Positions 43,965 to 53,166 of a DNA stretch of 64,000 bases are shown here, piece by piece (the first letter of the stretch is position 1; each line of letters begins with the position of its first letter). Position numbers and translations under genes: made by a program. The notes beneath the pieces were generated by a model. The model ran no database searches, was not told where the DNA came from, and saw only the letters and a list, made by a program, of their open reading frames with translations. The stretch is from Pseudovibrio sp947494035 (GTDB taxonomy: Bacteria > Pseudomonadota > Alphaproteobacteria > Rhizobiales > Stappiaceae), in the NCBI GenBank assembly GCA_947494035.1, contig CANLTN010000004.1, positions 1 to 64,000 on the forward strand, in the 5' to 3' direction.

Positions 43965-44173
43965 TCAGTTCTGGCAAGTCAACCAGTCTAACCACTGGCT
44001 TCTTCGCCAAGCTCCGCAAAGGGTCCATTCTGTTCAACCTTCAGAACAAGCTTAAGCTCACCATTTTGGGTAAACATAAAGATGTCTGAGCCGGAACGGC
44101 CCACGCTATCTTTATACCAATTGTGGGAGCTCAGCCGACTTTGAATTTCAGGCGGGAATTTTAGTTGATGCAT
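43965..44173 (-). pseudogene. Remnant of an aminoglycoside phosphotransferase, N-terminal fragment
   Basis: The frame opens MHQLKFPPEIQSRLSSHNWY, then DSVGRSGSDIFMFTQNG and LKVEQNGPFAELGEEAS, which follows the N-terminus of APH(3')-type kinases (nucleotide-binding loop with the ATP-contacting lysine). At about 43990 the frame ends, but reading one base over gives LDWLT, the expected continuation (family: E-A-x-R-L-x-W-L). So a single-base deletion has broken it. The shifted frame stops at 43965 and no kinase core follows. About 200 residues are missing; not functional. Confidence 0.6.
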
Positions 44174-44206
44174 CTAAATCTGTCAGACACTTCCTGTGAT
44201 ATCTAA

Positions 44207-44977
44207 TCAGTCTACAGAGTATTGGTAAGGACGGGTTTCGGTAACATATTTGAAGTCAAATTTTTCCAGAATTGGACGGCTCATATCCGAAGCATCAACT
44301 GTCAAATATTTAACCCCTCTCTTTCTCGCTTCTGCCGCTCGGATATATAACAACTCTCGATAATATCCTTTGCCTCTGGCTGCATTGATTGTTGAGCCGC
44401 CCCACAAGCCTGCGAATGGGCTCCCGGGCGTATAGGTTATCCACGCAGAGGAGACAGGGAGATCGTTTTCGTAAGCAACATAGAGCGAGATTTGATCAGG
44501 GGTATTATGAAGACGGTCAGTAAGGTCTTGCCTAAGATCGGAAAAATCATTTCCCCAGACCTGCTCGGATACTTGAATCACATCATTCACACCAGCTTCA
44601 TTAGCAATCTGCTTGATAGTACCTGTTAGTGTCAAAGCATCAAATTCTGAGTCATTCAATTCTTTAATCATGAAGGCTTCAGGATCATCGGGAGTGAAGC
44701 CAAGAGATACTAACTCCGTCGGCAAAAATGAAGGGTCATCAGTCCCATATACTTTCCACTCGAATGACTTCCTTTGCTCGGTGAAGTAATCTATTTCATC
44801 CTGTATCGCTTGCCTTATATTATCAGTCGAAAATTTATATCCAGCGATAAAGGAACCGGATTTTCTGGGTGTGACTATCTTAATTGTATTGCGATTTTTC
44901 ACTTTCTGAGCATTGAAAGGATAAGAATTTTCACGCTCATACCGGTAGTACAATTTCATTAATTCAGAAGTATTCAT
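44207..44977 (-). CDS. GNAT family acetyltransferase, AT-rich accessory gene
   Basis: A 256-residue protein. Its C-terminal ~130 residues are a GNAT domain: LYVAYENDLPVSSAWITY (strand), GGSTINAARGKGYYRELLYIRAAEARKRG (acetyl-CoA loop and helix) and ASDMSRPILEKFDFKYV. The N-terminal half is a less conserved domain beginning ELMKLYYRYERE. Base composition is clearly AT-richer than the neighbouring core genes, suggesting transfer. Substrate unknown. It ends about 35 bp before the broken phosphotransferase gene and may have arrived with it. Confidence 0.78.
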   Translation of the reverse strand: MNTSELMKLYYRYERENSYPFNAQKVKNRNTIKIVTPRKSGSFIAGYKFSTDNIRQAIQDEIDYFTEQRKSFEWKVYGTDDPSFLPTELVSLGFTPDDPEAFMIKELNDSEFDALTLTGTIKQIANEAGVNDVIQVSEQVWGNDFSDLRQDLTDRLHNTPDQISLYVAYENDLPVSSAWITYTPGSPFAGLWGGSTINAARGKGYYRELLYIRAAEARKRGVKYLTVDASDMSRPILEKFDFKYVTETRPYQYSVD

Positions 44978-45067
44978 GTAAAGGCTTTCGAGAATAATAT
45001 TTAAGCTTGATCCGCAAAGTGGTTATCTAGAGGCTGGCAGCTCAAACTCAAAGTTTAAGAATTACTC

Positions 45068-45090
45068 GCCCAAATAGCTCAATTGGTCAA
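45068..45090 (+). other. tRNA-like 5' fragment at the edge of the accessory segment
   Basis: GCCCAAATAGCTCAATTGGT resembles the acceptor and D-arm of a tRNA (compare GCCCAGATAGCTCAGTTGGT), but no anticodon arm, T arm or acceptor partner follows. It sits between the AT-rich segment and recN. It may be a decayed tRNA or attachment-site relic. Confidence 0.4.
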
Positions 45091-45119
45091 TGGCGACCAA
45101 GCTATCGCGGATTCGCTCT

Positions 45120-46793
45120 CTATACCAGCGTATCCTGCCCCATCAGCCGCTTGGCGGCGGCGCGGGCTTCTTCGGTGATGGTGGAACCGGCGAGCATGCG
45201 GGCGATCTCTTCGTGGCGGTCTTCCTGCGCGATCTCGGTCACGCGGGTCGCCACACGGTCTTTCTCCACTTCATCCTTGCGGATCAGGAAGTGGCCATTG
45301 GCCCGCGCAGCCACTTGCGGCGCGTGGGTCACCGTCAGCACCTGAACGCTGCCCGCAAGGCGTGCCAGACGCACACCAATCGCTTCAGCCACAGCACCAC
45401 CCACACCGGTATCAATTTCATCGAATACCAGCGTCGGAGACGAGCCTTTGTCCGCCAAAGATACCTTCAGCGCCAATAGGAAACGCGAAAGCTCACCACC
45501 GGACGCAACCTTGAACATCGGCCCCGGACGTGTCCCCGGATTGGTCTGCGCCCAGAACTCGACAGTATCGATGCCCGAGGCGCCACGCTGCTCCACATCA
45601 CTCTCGATGTTGATGATAAAACGCGCCCGCTCCAGCTTTAAAGCCGGAAGTTCGGCGTGAACCGCATCCTCCAGCGCTTTTGCCGTCTTCTGACGCTTTT
45701 TGGAAAGCTCTGCCGCCAGTTTGTCATAGGTCTGCTTGGCAGCCTCTACAGCGCCCTCAAGCGCTTGCAATTTCTCTTCGCCCGCATCCAGATCAGAAAG
45801 ATCGCCTTCCATCTGCTCGCGCAACTTGCCCAGCTCATCAGGCTGAACGGAGTACTTTCGAGCCGCCGCCCGCAAGGCAAACAAACGTTCTTCCGTCTGC
45901 TCCAGCTCCTGCGGGTCAAAATCCGTATCACGCAGTGCTTGCTCCAGACCAGCACGCGCTTCTTCCAGTTGGTCCAAAGACCCACCAATCGCCTCAACAA
46001 CACTGGTCAGATAATTCGGCGCAAGCTCAACCTTCCGCTCAAGTCGGCGCAGCAGACTGGATAGCTCGGGAATAGGGGAAGCCGGACCATCCAGCGCGTC
46101 ATACCCGTCGCGCAGATCCCCCGCGATCTTCTCCACTTGCATCATGTCCTGACGGCGCAGCGCAAGTTCGTTCTCTTCCCCCTCTTTGGGATCAAGCGAG
46201 CTCAGCTCATCCGCACTGGAGCGCAAGTAGTCCGCTTCACGGCGCGCTTCCTCAATACGGGCAACATGATCCTTGAGCGTCTTCTCAGCTTTACGAACCG
46301 CTTTTGCAGTCTCGCTCACCTTGGCCGCATCGCCTTCCAGCCCACCAAAGCTGTCCAGAAGTTGGCGGTGGCTCTCAGGATCAACCAGCGCCCGGTCATC
46401 ATGCTGTCCGTGAACCTCAACCAGCATTTCACCAATCTGCCGCAGCAAACCAGCGCTCACCGGCGAGTCATTCACAAACGCACGGGTCCGGCCATCCGAT
46501 GCCTGAACCCGCCGCAGGATGATGTCGCTGTCATGCTCAAGATCATTTTCTAGAAGGAGAGCGCGCAAAGGATGCGCCATTGGAACGTCAAAAACCGCAG
46601 TCACCTGACCGCGGTCTTCACCATGCCGAACCAGTCCGGCATCACCCCGCCCACCAAGGGCGAGGCTCAAACTATCGAGAAGAATAGACTTACCAGCGCC
46701 GGTCTCACCCGTCAGAACGCTCATTCCACCGCTGAAATGCAGATCCAGCTTATCAATGAGAACGATATCCCGAATAGAAAGCGATGCCAGCAT
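45120..46793 (-). CDS. recN: DNA repair protein RecN
   Basis: A 557-residue SMC-like ATPase needed for double-strand break repair. LIDKLDLHFSGGMSVLTGETGAGKSILLDSL has the Walker A near residues 28-40. A long helical coiled-coil middle follows (about 160-370). The C-terminal half has ASGGELSRFLLALKVSL, the Walker B TLVFDEIDTGVGG and VLTVTHAPQVAARANGHF. It is downstream of bamD by 34 bp on the same strand, as in other Rhizobiales. Confidence 0.96.
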   Translation of the reverse strand: MLASLSIRDIVLIDKLDLHFSGGMSVLTGETGAGKSILLDSLSLALGGRGDAGLVRHGEDRGQVTAVFDVPMAHPLRALLLENDLEHDSDIILRRVQASDGRTRAFVNDSPVSAGLLRQIGEMLVEVHGQHDDRALVDPESHRQLLDSFGGLEGDAAKVSETAKAVRKAEKTLKDHVARIEEARREADYLRSSADELSSLDPKEGEENELALRRQDMMQVEKIAGDLRDGYDALDGPASPIPELSSLLRRLERKVELAPNYLTSVVEAIGGSLDQLEEARAGLEQALRDTDFDPQELEQTEERLFALRAAARKYSVQPDELGKLREQMEGDLSDLDAGEEKLQALEGAVEAAKQTYDKLAAELSKKRQKTAKALEDAVHAELPALKLERARFIINIESDVEQRGASGIDTVEFWAQTNPGTRPGPMFKVASGGELSRFLLALKVSLADKGSSPTLVFDEIDTGVGGAVAEAIGVRLARLAGSVQVLTVTHAPQVAARANGHFLIRKDEVEKDRVATRVTEIAQEDRHEEIARMLAGSTITEEARAAAKRLMGQDTLV

Positions 46794-46827
46794 GGTCGTC
46801 CAGAAAACTCCGATTCCCTAAAAAGGT

Positions 46828-47694
46828 TTAGAGGAGTTTCATATCCCCAAATGCTCTGCTAAGCCAGCTGCCTTTGCTTTCCTCTGGCACCAGACCGCCC
46901 TTTTTCAAAAGAGAAAACGCCTGCTGATACCATTCGCTCTGCGGGAAGTTGTGTCCCAGCACCGCTGCAGCCGTCTGCGCTTCGTTCGTCACACCCAAAG
47001 CATAGTAGCTTTCAGTCAGACGATAGAGCGCTTCTTCGACGTGGCGCGTGGTCTGGTAATTGGTCACAACAGTCTTGAAACGATTGATGGAGGCAAGGTA
47101 GTTCCGGCGCGCCAGATAGTAACGGCCAACTTCCATTTCCTTACCAGCCAGCTGGTCTTCCGTCGCGCGGATACGCTGACGAGCCTGCTTGGTGTATTCA
47201 GAATCCGGATAGCGCTGCACAACTTCACGCATCTTCTCCAGTGCCTTGGCGGTGACAGCCTGATCACGGCCCACATCAGGCATCTGACGGAAGTAGGATT
47301 CACCGATAATGAAGAGCGCATACGCTGAATCCTTGTTACCAGGATAAAGCGTCGAGAACCGCTCCGCAGCAGAAATCGCTTCAGGATACTTGCCCATCTT
47401 GAAGTTCAGATAAGCAAGGTTGATGAGCGATTTACGCGCAAACTCGGAGTAAGGGTAGACGCGGTCAAGTTCGTTGAACTTTTTCACCGCTGCTTTTGAA
47501 TCGCCAGAGGCACGCAGTGCCAATGCTTCGTTAAACATAACCTCAGCTGGCGTATCATCCAGCGCAAGATCATCCATATCATCTTTGGTTGCACAGCCCG
47601 CAACAGCGAGCGCTACAGCCAACGAGGCATATCTCATCACCCTTTTGAGGCGATGGGCCCCCAAAGCATTCCCGGCAGCATCTGAACGCAGCAA
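46828..47694 (-). CDS. bamD: Outer-membrane assembly lipoprotein BamD
   Basis: A 288-residue component of the Bam complex that inserts beta-barrel proteins into the outer membrane. A lipoprotein signal ends in LAVAGC. TPR repeats follow, including LALRASGDSKAAVKKFNELDRVYPYSEFA and YPEAISAAERFSTLYPGN. The TTG at 47694 has AGGAG about 10 bp upstream; the ATG at 47637 would give a shorter signal peptide but no ribosome site. It lies between lpxC and recN, the usual order. Confidence 0.94.
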   Translation of the reverse strand: MLRSDAAGNALGAHRLKRVMRYASLAVALAVAGCATKDDMDDLALDDTPAEVMFNEALALRASGDSKAAVKKFNELDRVYPYSEFARKSLINLAYLNFKMGKYPEAISAAERFSTLYPGNKDSAYALFIIGESYFRQMPDVGRDQAVTAKALEKMREVVQRYPDSEYTKQARQRIRATEDQLAGKEMEVGRYYLARRNYLASINRFKTVVTNYQTTRHVEEALYRLTESYYALGVTNEAQTAAAVLGHNFPQSEWYQQAFSLLKKGGLVPEESKGSWLSRAFGDMKLL

Positions 47695-47849
47695 TGTCTC
47701 CGACTCCTATCGTGTTGGGATTCGGGTAAAATCCCTCCCAAGTTCACGCTTTTATCTCAATGTTTAGATAACGTCACGTAGCCCAGCATCATTTGCCTCG
47801 AATTTATGTCGGAATAGAGGCAAAAACCGTTGAATAACTCGTTTCAGCT

Positions 47850-48812
47850 TCAGGAAACGTTAGGACCAAATGCAGCAGCCTGCATCCCACCAATCAGTTC
47901 TGCGTGCCCTTTTTCCCTTGCCCGACGTTCTTCCAGAGCTGCATCAGCATCAACAATTTCAAAGGCATCCGGGTTCTTGAAGAGCTCCACAAGAATGCAA
48001 TGGTTCATGCGATGACCGCCTTTAAACGAACGGTATTCCCCTAAAATTGGTAATCCGGACAGAGCCAGATCCCCGATCGCATCCAGGCTTTTATGTCGCA
48101 CGAATTCGTCTGCCCAACGCGTGCCTTCCGGATTCAGAACCCGATCATCATCCAGCGCAACCGAGTTTTCGAGAGAAGAGCCCATGGCGAAGCCAAGCTT
48201 CCAGAGCTTCTCTACATCCTGCACACTCCCAAAGGTACGTGCGCGGGAAATATGATCACGGAAATAGTCCGGTGAGAGATCAAATACCAGATGCTGACGA
48301 CCAATCTTTTCGTGATCGAAATCGATGGTAATGTCAAAGCGCGTCCCGTCATACGGGCGCAGCTCACACCACTGATCGCCGGAAACATAACGAACTTTTT
48401 CTTTGATACGGATGTAACGACGCTTCGCCCCAAGCGTTCTCAAACCAACACGATCAATCGCATCAACGAACGCCTCCGAGCTGCCATCCATGATCGGCAT
48501 CTCAGGTCCGTCAATGTAGACGGTTACGTTGTCAACGCCCATGCCACGTAACGCAGCCATCAGATGCTCAACGGTAGAGATACCGCTGCTCTGGGGATCT
48601 CCCAGTACCGTGCACAAAGATGTCGCTGTTACGTTACGCCAGTTCGCCTCTGTCTCAACATAGCCACCATTGGTGTTACGATGAAAAACAATACCCGAAT
48701 TAGCATCTGCAGGATGAAGAGTAATGGAAGCCGGACCGCCTGAATGGACCCCAATACCACTCAAGGTTACACTGTCCGCAAGCGTGGTCTGTTTTTCGAC
48801 ACGCATTCCCAT
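47850..48812 (-). CDS. lpxC: UDP-3-O-acyl-N-acetylglucosamine deacetylase
   Basis: A 320-residue zinc enzyme, the committed step of lipid A synthesis. KQTTLADSVTLSGIGVHSG is the typical start. The zinc site is STVEHLMAALRGMGVDN (His) and FKGGHRMNHCILVELFKNPD. The acidic catalytic stretch includes DGPEMPIMDGSSEAFVDAI. The frame extends 36 bp upstream of the ATG at 48812, but that ATG begins the family sequence and has GGA close by. It follows ftsZ, with a terminator between, so it has its own promoter or depends on read-through. Confidence 0.96.
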   Translation of the reverse strand: MGMRVEKQTTLADSVTLSGIGVHSGGPASITLHPADANSGIVFHRNTNGGYVETEANWRNVTATSLCTVLGDPQSSGISTVEHLMAALRGMGVDNVTVYIDGPEMPIMDGSSEAFVDAIDRVGLRTLGAKRRYIRIKEKVRYVSGDQWCELRPYDGTRFDITIDFDHEKIGRQHLVFDLSPDYFRDHISRARTFGSVQDVEKLWKLGFAMGSSLENSVALDDDRVLNPEGTRWADEFVRHKSLDAIGDLALSGLPILGEYRSFKGGHRMNHCILVELFKNPDAFEIVDADAALEERRAREKGHAELIGGMQAAAFGPNVS

Positions 48813-48989
48813 AATGTTCCAGCCTTTATCATTCGACTCACGGTACAATACTGAACCTCTCGAGCCGCTACTACATTTACCCCCACCGGGTTGGCTGGAA
48901 CATAGCCCGAGGGCGGTCCCAAATAAAATAAAGCTTTATTACGCTTTGTAACGCCCTGAAAATTTTAGGTACATTTGCCTATAATTTCA

Positions 48990-49034
48990 CTTAAAAACGC
49001 AAAGCAGCAACCCGGAAAAATCCGGATTGCTGCT
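48990..49034 (-). terminator. Terminator after ftsZ
   Basis: A 13-bp stem with one mismatch (AGCAGCAA..CCGGA paired with TCCGG..TTGCTGCT, 49003-49034) followed on the minus strand by TTTGCGTTTTTAAG. It lies about 25 bp beyond the ftsZ stop. Confidence 0.8.
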
Positions 49035-49059
49035 CGAGAGGCGCGAGTTCTGTTGATAA

Positions 49060-50820
49060 TCAGGTGGCCTGACGGCGCAAGAACGCCGGGATCTCCAACT
49101 GATCATCTTCCATCATCTGTGAACGTGCGGGCGCAGGGCGTCCACCAGCATCCATATTACCGGTTGCACCGTGAGTCTGGCTTTCAGCCTGACGTGGTGC
49201 AGCAGGCTGGCGCTGAGCCTCTGCATAGGCATCTGCCTGCGCAGTTTCATGGTGCTCCATGTGCTCGTCTTCACGGCGGCCAAGACCACCAGTCAAACGA
49301 CGCAGAAGACCCATTGGGCGACGCTCTTCGTCCATGTGGCGCTCGTCTTCAGCATGCTGGGCCATAGAGGCTGGCGCTGGCTGATGACTTGCAGGTGCCG
49401 GCTGAGGAGCAGGCGCTGCAGCTTCCGGCAGACCTGTGCGCGCGCGAATCTCACGCTGCGCAATCGGCGGGAAGTCTTCCACACGTGGCATACGGGCCTG
49501 TGGCTCGGCTTTTTGAGCAACAGGTGGAATGAAAGGCTGAGGAATGCTTGTTGGCTCTTCAGCAACCTGAGTTGGCTCATCCAGAGCATCATACTCCTGC
49601 ACAGGCTCGTAGCGACGGGACTGATAAGGGGCAATCTCAACTTCAGGGTCTGTTGCAGATACAACAGGCTCAACTTCCATATGAGTGTCAACTGCGTTTG
49701 ATCCCATCGCGCGCATCGCACGAACTGGGGTCGGTGCAGGAGCTACTTCTACCGGCGCAGCTACCGCTGAACTGGGCGTAGACGTTGTAGCGCTCTGCAG
49801 ACGCTCTGTGAGTTCAGCCATACGAACTTCAGCAGGAGAAATATCCTCACGCAGCTCTTTGTCGATGCCGGTGGCAACAACAGAAACGCGAATGATACCG
49901 TCCAGAGATTCGTCGAAGGTAGCACCAAGAATGATGTTGGCTTCTGGATCCACTTCCTCACGGATACGGGTCGCAGCTTCATCAACTTCAAACAGGGTCA
50001 GGTCGTTACCGCCAGTGATGGAGATAAGCAGACCGCGAGCACCCTTCATGGAAGTCTCGTCCAGCAGCGGGTTCGCAATAGCAGCTTCAGCCGCCTGGAT
50101 TGCCCGTTGCTCGCCGGAGGCTTCACCGGTACCCATCATCGCTTTACCCATGCCACGCATTATGGAGCGTACATCAGCAAAGTCCAGGTTGATGAGACCT
50201 TCTTTGACCATCAGGTCAGTTACGTTTGCAACACCGGAGTACAGCACCTGATCAGCCATCGCAAAAGCGTCGGCAAAAGTGGTCTGGGCGTTCGCAATAC
50301 GGAACAGGTTCTGGTTTGGGATGACAATGAGAGTGTCAACATTACGCTGAAGCTCTTCAATGCCGGCTTCAGCAACGCGCATACGACGGGACCCTTCAAA
50401 CTGGAAGGGTTTGGTAACCACACCGACGGTCAGTATACCTTGCTCTCGCGCAGCACGAGCAACAACTGGCGCAGCACCGGTACCGGTGCCACCGCCCATA
50501 CCCGCGGTGATGAACACCATGTGCGAGCCGGACAGATGATCGTTGATCTCGTCAATAACTTCTTCGGCTGCAGCTGCACCAACTTCAGGCTGGGAACCAG
50601 CGCCCAAGCCTTCGGTTACAGCAACACCCATCTGGATCACACGCTCTGCCTGGCAAAGGGCAAGAGCCTGCGCATCTGTATTAGCAACAACAAAATCGCA
50701 GCCTTGCAGACCGCTGGTGACCATGTTGTTTACGGCGTTTCCGCCACCGCCGCCGACACCGAACACGGTGATCCTGGGCTTCAATTCCTGAATATCAGGC
50801 ATTTTCAGGTTGATTGTCAT
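49060..50820 (-). CDS. ftsZ: Cell division protein FtsZ
   Basis: A 586-residue tubulin-like GTPase that builds the Z ring. The core (about residues 10-320) has FGVGGGGGNAVNNM, the tubulin signature GGGTGTGAAPVVA (about 108-120), FQFEGSRRMRVAEAG and NLDFADVRSIM. A long proline/glutamine-rich linker of about 240 residues is typical of Rhizobiales FtsZ. It ends in DDQLEIPAFLRRQAT, the conserved peptide that binds FtsA and other partners. The last gene of the dcw run, with a terminator after it. Confidence 0.98.
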   Translation of the reverse strand: MTINLKMPDIQELKPRITVFGVGGGGGNAVNNMVTSGLQGCDFVVANTDAQALALCQAERVIQMGVAVTEGLGAGSQPEVGAAAAEEVIDEINDHLSGSHMVFITAGMGGGTGTGAAPVVARAAREQGILTVGVVTKPFQFEGSRRMRVAEAGIEELQRNVDTLIVIPNQNLFRIANAQTTFADAFAMADQVLYSGVANVTDLMVKEGLINLDFADVRSIMRGMGKAMMGTGEASGEQRAIQAAEAAIANPLLDETSMKGARGLLISITGGNDLTLFEVDEAATRIREEVDPEANIILGATFDESLDGIIRVSVVATGIDKELREDISPAEVRMAELTERLQSATTSTPSSAVAAPVEVAPAPTPVRAMRAMGSNAVDTHMEVEPVVSATDPEVEIAPYQSRRYEPVQEYDALDEPTQVAEEPTSIPQPFIPPVAQKAEPQARMPRVEDFPPIAQREIRARTGLPEAAAPAPQPAPASHQPAPASMAQHAEDERHMDEERRPMGLLRRLTGGLGRREDEHMEHHETAQADAYAEAQRQPAAPRQAESQTHGATGNMDAGGRPAPARSQMMEDDQLEIPAFLRRQAT

Positions 50821-50932
50821 ATTAACCTCGCGACCCTAGTAACATGCCCGAACCGGGCATGTCGTTCTTCCTCTCGTGCGTCCGCCGCATCTGGCGAAAC
50901 TCGTAATAACGGGGGGTTATGCGCATCCCCGT

Positions 50933-52255
50933 CTAAAAACTTTCTCTAATCCACTGACCAACCCGAGCCAGATAGCTCCCGCGACCCATCAGGCCACGGC
51001 GTTGGTACCGGGGTTCGAATTGCTCAATCTGTGCCACCTGCGGATAAATCAGCAGGCCCACAGCTGCCGAGGACGCCGGACCCTTGGCTTCCTCTGGCAA
51101 ACCGGAGATACCCAGCGGCCGGCCCAAACGCACATTGCGTCCAAGAATGCGCCGCGCCGTTTCCGAAAGGCCGGTCAGCTGACTGCCCCCACCCGTCAAC
51201 ACAATGCGCTTGCCCACTCGGCCAGCAAAACCGGAAGCAACAATCCGGTCCCGCACCATCTCCAAAATTTCTTCAACACGCGGACGAATAACCCGCGTCA
51301 GCATCGCCCGGGGGATCTGCGTTGGCAGATCGCCATCCATATCCACGGGCGGCACCTGAATAAAATCACGATCGTCCACCGCACTTGGCAGGGCCGAACC
51401 ATGCAAAACCTTTAACCGCTCAGCAGCCTGCATCCGCGTAGAAAGCGCACGCGCCACGTCCATGGTGACGTGATTGCCGCCAACAGCCAACGCATCCAGA
51501 TGCACCATCTGGCCATCAACAAAGATAGAGAGCGTGGTTGTTCCTCCGCCCATATCAATGCAGGCAACACCCAGCTCGATCTCGTCTTCCACCAGCGTGG
51601 AAAGGCCCGCTGCATACGGTGTCGCAACCAGCGACTCCACCTGCAAATGCCCGCGCTCCACGCACAGCTCCAGATTACGTACCGGCGGCACTTCTGCCGA
51701 CACCACCTGAATATCCACGCCCAGCTTGCGGCCCATCATGCCGCGCGGATCACGAATACCCCGGTTGCCATCCAGCCCGTAAGAGATCGGCAGCGCATGC
51801 ATCACCGCCCGTCCCTCGGTCGCCGTATGGGTTGAACCGGCAGCCAGCACGCGCTGAATATCGGCCTCAGTGACACCTTCAGTTCCCAGCGGCACAGTAG
51901 CTGAGAAAATCTCGCTCTGCAGGCGGCCACAGCTCACCGTTACCAGCAGCGTTTCCACCATCACACCAGCCATCCGCTCAGCCTGATCCACCGCCCGGCG
52001 GATAGCCTGCTCGGCCTGATCCATGTCCACCACAACGCCGGACTTGATGCCCGCAGATGCCTGATACCCGTAACCCAGCACCTCAATGCCATGGCTACGG
52101 CCCGGCATCAGGTCTTCCTCATCACCCGGCACCAGTTTCGCGATAATGCAGCACACTTTCGTGGACCCGACGTCCAGCACCGAAACCACAACAGATCTGC
52201 GGTTTGGCAGCGGTCGCATACGCGGCAGAAAGATCACATTCTTATTCGAGATCAT
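50933..52255 (-). CDS. ftsA: Cell division protein FtsA
   Basis: A 440-residue actin-like protein that anchors FtsZ to the membrane. The ATP-binding motifs are SVLDVGSTKVCCIIAKL, GVACIDMGGGTTTLSIF and RIVLTGGGSQLTGL, with domain 1C between. The C-terminal RGSYLARVGQWIRESF is the amphipathic membrane-binding helix. The start overlaps the ftsQ stop by 4 bp, and ftsZ follows after 112 bp. Confidence 0.97.
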   Translation of the reverse strand: MISNKNVIFLPRMRPLPNRRSVVVSVLDVGSTKVCCIIAKLVPGDEEDLMPGRSHGIEVLGYGYQASAGIKSGVVVDMDQAEQAIRRAVDQAERMAGVMVETLLVTVSCGRLQSEIFSATVPLGTEGVTEADIQRVLAAGSTHTATEGRAVMHALPISYGLDGNRGIRDPRGMMGRKLGVDIQVVSAEVPPVRNLELCVERGHLQVESLVATPYAAGLSTLVEDEIELGVACIDMGGGTTTLSIFVDGQMVHLDALAVGGNHVTMDVARALSTRMQAAERLKVLHGSALPSAVDDRDFIQVPPVDMDGDLPTQIPRAMLTRVIRPRVEEILEMVRDRIVASGFAGRVGKRIVLTGGGSQLTGLSETARRILGRNVRLGRPLGISGLPEEAKGPASSAAVGLLIYPQVAQIEQFEPRYQRRGLMGRGSYLARVGQWIRESF

Positions 52256-53166
52256 GTATCCCTCCCCGTTCTGGAGGGTAAACCCCGTTGCTTGAGTGTC
52301 GTCTGACGGCGAAGAGCAGCCTCATCGGACAGACGCACCACCACACGGTCCTGCAAGCGCAGGTCAACAGAAACGATATCGCGGGAAAGCAACCCGCCCT
52401 GATCATCCAGCTCTTTCAGCTCGGCAAGCGCGTCCCCCACACCAAACTCAGGCAAGCGCACCGTAATTCCGTTTTCCATAGCAAGGTCCCAGCGGCGCTC
52501 GGAGCGCAGCTTTGCAGCGCGCACCCGAGCACGGATGCCCGGAAACTTCTCCAGCTCGCCCATGATCTCGCCAACACGCAGCTGCGCACCGTGGTTGACC
52601 ACTCGAAGCAAATTCGCATAACGGCCATCCACCTCATCAGTGATGACCTCACCCTTCTTGGTAATGACCGAAGTCAGGGCGCCGCGCTGCCAAAGCGCGT
52701 AAGGCACCTGTTCCTTGATCTGCACACTCAGCGTGCCCGGATAGAATTTCTGGATGGAAGCAGTGCGGATCCATGCAATATCTTCCAGCCGTTCCTTTGC
52801 ATCAGCCGCGTTAAACAGCATCAAAGACGGACGCTCATGAAGTTCTAGCGCTTCCAGCACCTGAAACTCCGTAACGCGCTGCAAACCCTCTATTTTGATC
52901 TCATTGACCGAAAAACCAGCGGCGGATGTAACTGATTCGCTCACAACACGGGCATGTCCACCCAGCGTGATCCCGTAGCCAGCGGACAAAACAAGGAAGC
53001 CAAATGCGCTCGCCGTCGGGGCCCACGAGGGAATAAGTGCAAAAAATCCAGTGACCCCCCAAGCGGGTCTCTGGTGCAAACGCGATACGCCGCGACTTCT
53101 GAAGCGAAAGCCCCAGCCGCCTGTGCGTGCCCGCAATGCATCAAATTTTGCCTTTATCTTCCGCAA
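52252..53166 (-). CDS. ftsQ: Cell division protein FtsQ
   Basis: About 304 residues: a basic cytosolic N-terminus, one membrane helix (AFGFLVLSAGYGITLGG), the POTRA domain FSVNEIKIEGLQRVTEFQVLEAL and the FtsQ beta domain with ERRWDLAMENGITVRLPE. It links the division proteins FtsB/FtsL in the periplasm. The TTG at 53166 follows GGAGG by 7 bp and is preferred over a TTG 21 bp upstream. It overlaps the ddlB end and shares 4 bp with ftsA. Confidence 0.93.
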   Translation of the reverse strand: MRKIKAKFDALRARTGGWGFRFRSRGVSRLHQRPAWGVTGFFALIPSWAPTASAFGFLVLSAGYGITLGGHARVVSESVTSAAGFSVNEIKIEGLQRVTEFQVLEALELHERPSLMLFNAADAKERLEDIAWIRTASIQKFYPGTLSVQIKEQVPYALWQRGALTSVITKKGEVITDEVDGRYANLLRVVNHGAQLRVGEIMGELEKFPGIRARVRAAKLRSERRWDLAMENGITVRLPEFGVGDALAELKELDDQGGLLSRDIVSVDLRLQDRVVVRLSDEAALRRQTTLKQRGLPSRTGRDT

